Shown piece after piece: positions 62,387 through 64,000 of a stretch of 64,000 bases of DNA. How positions within the stretch are numbered: the stretch's first letter is position 1; the number at the start of each line of letters is the position of its first letter. The translations under genes were made by a program, and so were the position numbers. Origin of the DNA: Chitinophagales bacterium (GTDB taxonomy: Bacteria > Bacteroidota > Bacteroidia > Chitinophagales > Saprospiraceae). The notes beneath the pieces were generated by a model. The model saw nothing but the letters and a program-made list of their open reading frames with translations. It was not told the DNA's origin and made no database searches. The stretch is from assembly GCA_013298955.1 (NCBI GenBank), contig JAAFJT010000002.1, positions 1 through 64,000 of the forward strand, in the 5' to 3' direction.

Positions 62387-62577
62387 TAGATGTAATTTAT
62401 TTGTATCAAAGTTAAAAAATGGATGAAAATAATATATTAAAATATTTATTTTACATAAAAAATAATAATATGTTAATATATTTTGATTTAAAAAAACGCA
62501 TAATTTTAATTGTGTATATAAATAAGGTCTTCGCCTAAAACCTATTTTAAACAGAGGGCAAATTTACATTTTACAAC

Positions 62578-62742
62578 ATGGCTGAAAAATTCAGAGACGG
62601 CAACAGCAACAAAAATGAAAAAAACTTTGAAAAAAGTGCTGAAGCCCTCAACAAGCAAAAAGCAGAACAGGCGGCTCTTAAAAAAGCAAAAGAGGAGGCT
62701 GAAAAATTAAAAAAGCAGATTCCTCCGAAGAAATCAAAGTAA
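62578..62742 (+). CDS. Small Lys/Glu-rich protein with possible -1 frameshift extension
   Basis: The protein is 54 aa, MAEKFRDGNSNKNEKNFEKS and on, a charged helix ending KKQIPPKKSK. Inside the Lys-rich part is the heptamer A-AAA-AAG in the slippery frame (62709-62715), ten bases after AGGAGG (62693-62698). A -1 shift there would replace the last eight residues with ADSSEEIKVTASPATMFDGK... and stop at 62822, giving about 81 aa. Either this is programmed frameshifting, or an A was lost from the run. The gene follows a LytTR-type operator. Confidence 0.55.
   Translation: MAEKFRDGNSNKNEKNFEKSAEALNKQKAEQAALKKAKEEAEKLKKQIPPKKSK
62709..62715 (+). promoter_or_regulatory. Slippery heptamer AAAAAAG with upstream AGGAGG
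   Basis: The codons TTA AAA AAG place A-AAA-AAG in the X-XXY-YYZ register. The Shine-Dalgarno-like AGGAGG ends 10 bases before it, the spacing known from E. coli dnaX. Confidence 0.35.
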
Positions 62743-62898
62743 CGGCTTCGCCAGCTACGATGTTTGACGGCAAGATAGACAAGTTCAAACGGGTCCGATT
62801 TACAGAAATGGAACCTTATTAGGAAGATGCTTGCCATAAAAGGCACTTCTAAAAAGTGCAAATTCAAATTTTTAGTAATCAAATTTTCAAATTCAATT

Positions 62899-63303
62899 AT
62901 GAAAAAGGTTTTTTTAAGCTTAGTTGCTCTTATTTTGCTTGCATCTTTTGCAGCACCAGTACAACATCCATTGACATGCGATAGTACCCTGTGTAAAACA
63001 GGGCATCATGGACACGTTCAATCTGGTAATATTTACAAGAATGGCAACCTTATCGAAAGTATTATGGCACCTGCATCTGTCGAATGCGACCATGTTGACC
63101 ACGTAGGTGTAAAAGACGGTTTAGATAGATGCGCCAATTGCAATCGTTCCGAAAAGGGCTTTTCTATCTACCAATGCAGAGGATGTAACTTTATTGGATG
63201 TTTTAAATTGAGTTATGTTGGTAAAAGCAGTGGTTGTTGGACAGCAAGTAGATGCCCAAGATGCAATAAATTGAATGATTACAAGATGCTTGGTACTTTG
63301 TAA
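62899..63303 (+). CDS. Exported cysteine-rich protein with zinc-ribbon-like motifs
   Basis: The protein is 134 aa from the ATG at 62899, with a signal peptide (MKKVFLSLVALILLASFAAP). The mature part has CDSTLCKTGHHGHV, CDHVDHVG, RCANCNR, QCRGCNFIGC and CPRCNK. Three CxxC pairs suggest one or two metal-binding ribbons. Such ribbons are uncommon in exported proteins, where the cysteines could instead form disulfides. It lies 77 bases after the frameshift-extended end of the previous gene and may share its transcript. Confidence 0.65.
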   Translation: MKKVFLSLVALILLASFAAPVQHPLTCDSTLCKTGHHGHVQSGNIYKNGNLIESIMAPASVECDHVDHVGVKDGLDRCANCNRSEKGFSIYQCRGCNFIGCFKLSYVGKSSGCWTASRCPRCNKLNDYKMLGTL

Positions 63304-63370
63304 TCACAAGTGTATTGTGCAAACTTGTTACTTGTTTATGGCAACAGGGAAGTAACAAAGCGTCCATGTC

Positions 63371-63443
63371 GTTAGACTTTAAAGCGTTTAAATTGGTTTG
63401 CAGCGTGTGTAAACTCTTTAGAAACCAGTTTAAACGCTTCAAA
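63371..63443. repeat. Inverted repeat after the cysteine-rich gene
   Basis: CTTTAAAGCGTTTAAATTGGTTT pairs with AAACCAGTTTAAACGCTTCAAAG with two mismatches. It is probably the terminator region of the 62578-63303 unit. The rest of the 360-base gap holds the operator and promoter box below. Confidence 0.8.
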
Positions 63444-63520
63444 GTCATCCGTTTCATCTGTATTCCAATTGGGAAGCTCATCTTTCTGACATGTAGTAAA
63501 TTTTTTTTTCAACCATTAAG

Positions 63521-63549
63521 ACCACTCATTGCTTAAAACGACTATTGGT
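63521..63549 (+). promoter_or_regulatory. LytTR-type operator before the T9SS cargo gene
   Basis: ACCACTCAT (63521-63529), N11, ACTATTGGT (63541-63549). The promoter box TATATTTG (63582-63589) begins 41 bp after the start of the second half site, as in the operator at 62317. It is less perfect than the other sites. Confidence 0.45.
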
Positions 63550-63581
63550 TATTCTGTGAAACGATTAAACATATATATAAT

Positions 63582-63589
63582 TATATTTG
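63582..63589 (+). promoter_or_regulatory. TAnnTTTG -7 box (TATATTTG) for the T9SS cargo gene
   Basis: An exact consensus match 74 bases before the ATG at 63664. Confidence 0.55.
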
Positions 63590-63663
63590 CATTGTAATTT
63601 ATTTTAAATCAATTATTTGAACATAATAATATTTAGTAATTTATTTTAAACCGCATTAAAATT

Positions 63664-64000
63664 ATGAAACGTTTACTCAAAACGGGTTTGTTTTTATCCA
63701 TGATTTCAGTCTGCCGTGCGCAAACGGTCATGCCAACGGTTGTGAACAGTTTGGGCAATCAATTCACCGTTCAAGCGACCACCTTTGAAATATCGGTTGG
63801 CGAAAGCGTCATTACGACTTTGCAAAGTAATAATGGCACTGTGACACAAGGTTTCCTACAACCAACTTACGCATTGCCAAATGCAGTAACGGAATTGGAA
63901 CAACGTAAAATACGTATTTTTCCCAATCCTGCAACCGATTATTTGTATTTGGAAGGCTATATCCAAATTTCGCATTACAGTATTCTTTCCATGGCGGGTG
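63664..64000 (+). CDS. Secreted protein with T9SS type A sorting domain (3' end missing)
   Basis: The open frame runs from the ATG at 63664 off the end of the window; 112 residues are visible. It has a signal peptide (MKRLLKTGLFLSMISVCRAQ), a short beta-rich part (QFTVQATTFEISVGESVITTLQ) and the start of a T9SS sorting domain (IRIFPNPATDYLYLEGYIQISHYSILSMAG). The motif FPNPATDxLxL is characteristic. It may be a small protein made of little more than the sorting domain. It follows a LytTR-type operator. Confidence 0.85.
   Translation, partial: MKRLLKTGLFLSMISVCRAQTVMPTVVNSLGNQFTVQATTFEISVGESVITTLQSNNGTVTQGFLQPTYALPNAVTELEQRKIRIFPNPATDYLYLEGYIQISHYSILSMAG

Larger units (their letters stand above)
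62172..62474. repeat. Direct repeat of an AT-rich block in the 62-kb leader region
   Basis: AATAATATATTAAAATATT, then TTTTACATAAAAAATAAT, occurs at 62172-62215 and again at about 62430-62474. Between them lies the LytTR-type operator and a promoter box. Together they look like a duplicated promoter segment. Nothing coding is visible in the 575-base gap. Confidence 0.8.

Noticed and set aside
62571-62882. 103-codon minus-strand ORF opposite the Lys-rich gene
   Set aside because: Its Phe/Leu/Ser-rich sequence is the antisense of a Lys/Glu-rich coding strand and it lacks a promoter; the plus strand is preferred.
63315-63536. 73-codon plus-strand ORF after the cysteine-rich gene
   Set aside because: It spans an inverted repeat and runs into the LytTR-type operator; composition is not protein-like.

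Overview
The window is a stretch of a Bacteroidota chromosome, plausibly from the Saprospiria or a close relative. This is inferred from several signs: C-terminal sorting domains of the type IX secretion system (T9SS) on exported proteins, a short NuoG without the molybdopterin domain, paired DUF1501/DUF1800 genes, -7 promoter boxes of the form TAnnTTTG, and little Shine-Dalgarno signal. There are no rRNA genes, CRISPR arrays or complete insertion sequences. One tRNA-Val(GAC) lies at 52186-52260.

Layout. 1-8652 is the 3' part of a giant secreted SdrD-like repeat protein. 9191-11763 holds a membrane P-loop NTPase and an exported Asp-box protein. 12062-26832 holds an oxidase subunit III gene and then all fourteen complex I genes (nuoA-N) in order. 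26918-30704 is a patchwork: a DUF2306 membrane protein, a coiled-coil lipoprotein, an antitoxin-like gene with a broken PIN toxin, an exported protein and the fluoride channel CrcB. 31013-32261 is a glutamate formimidoyltransferase gene whose cyclodeaminase half has been mostly deleted. 32417-36043 is a three-gene cassette (ATP-grasp with helix-hairpin-helix tail, class I glutamine amidotransferase, second ATP-grasp-like protein) that looks like an uncharacterised amide or peptide ligase system. 36421-44297 holds an MtfA-like protein with a lost metal site and a TetR/TolC/MFP/RND efflux operon. 44704-47769 holds YihY, DUF1573 and DUF6089 genes. 47770-49262 is a decayed region with a possible alpha-galactosidase remnant, a perfect 47-bp inverted repeat and three consecutive promoter-terminator units that could be small RNAs. 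49263-51958 is DUF1800/DUF1501. 52404-57188 holds a Uma2 nuclease and a propeller histidine kinase with a LytTR response regulator. 57258-64000 holds an Rpn-like nuclease, TPR proteins, unknown proteins and the start of a T9SS cargo protein.

The most interesting signal is a family of direct-repeat sites, ACCATTCAT-N11/12-ACCATTnAT. They resemble LytTR-protein operators and lie in front of the histidine kinase gene and three other transcription units in the last 11 kb, each just upstream of a TAnnTTTG box. This suggests a local, autoregulated LytTR regulon.

A second theme is dispersed palindromic intergenic DNA. At least six sequence families of long inverted repeats fill the gaps between genes, including seven of the thirteen gaps inside the nuo operon. 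Several copies are tandemly duplicated, and two places show gene damage (the ftcD internal deletion and the PIN toxin truncation).
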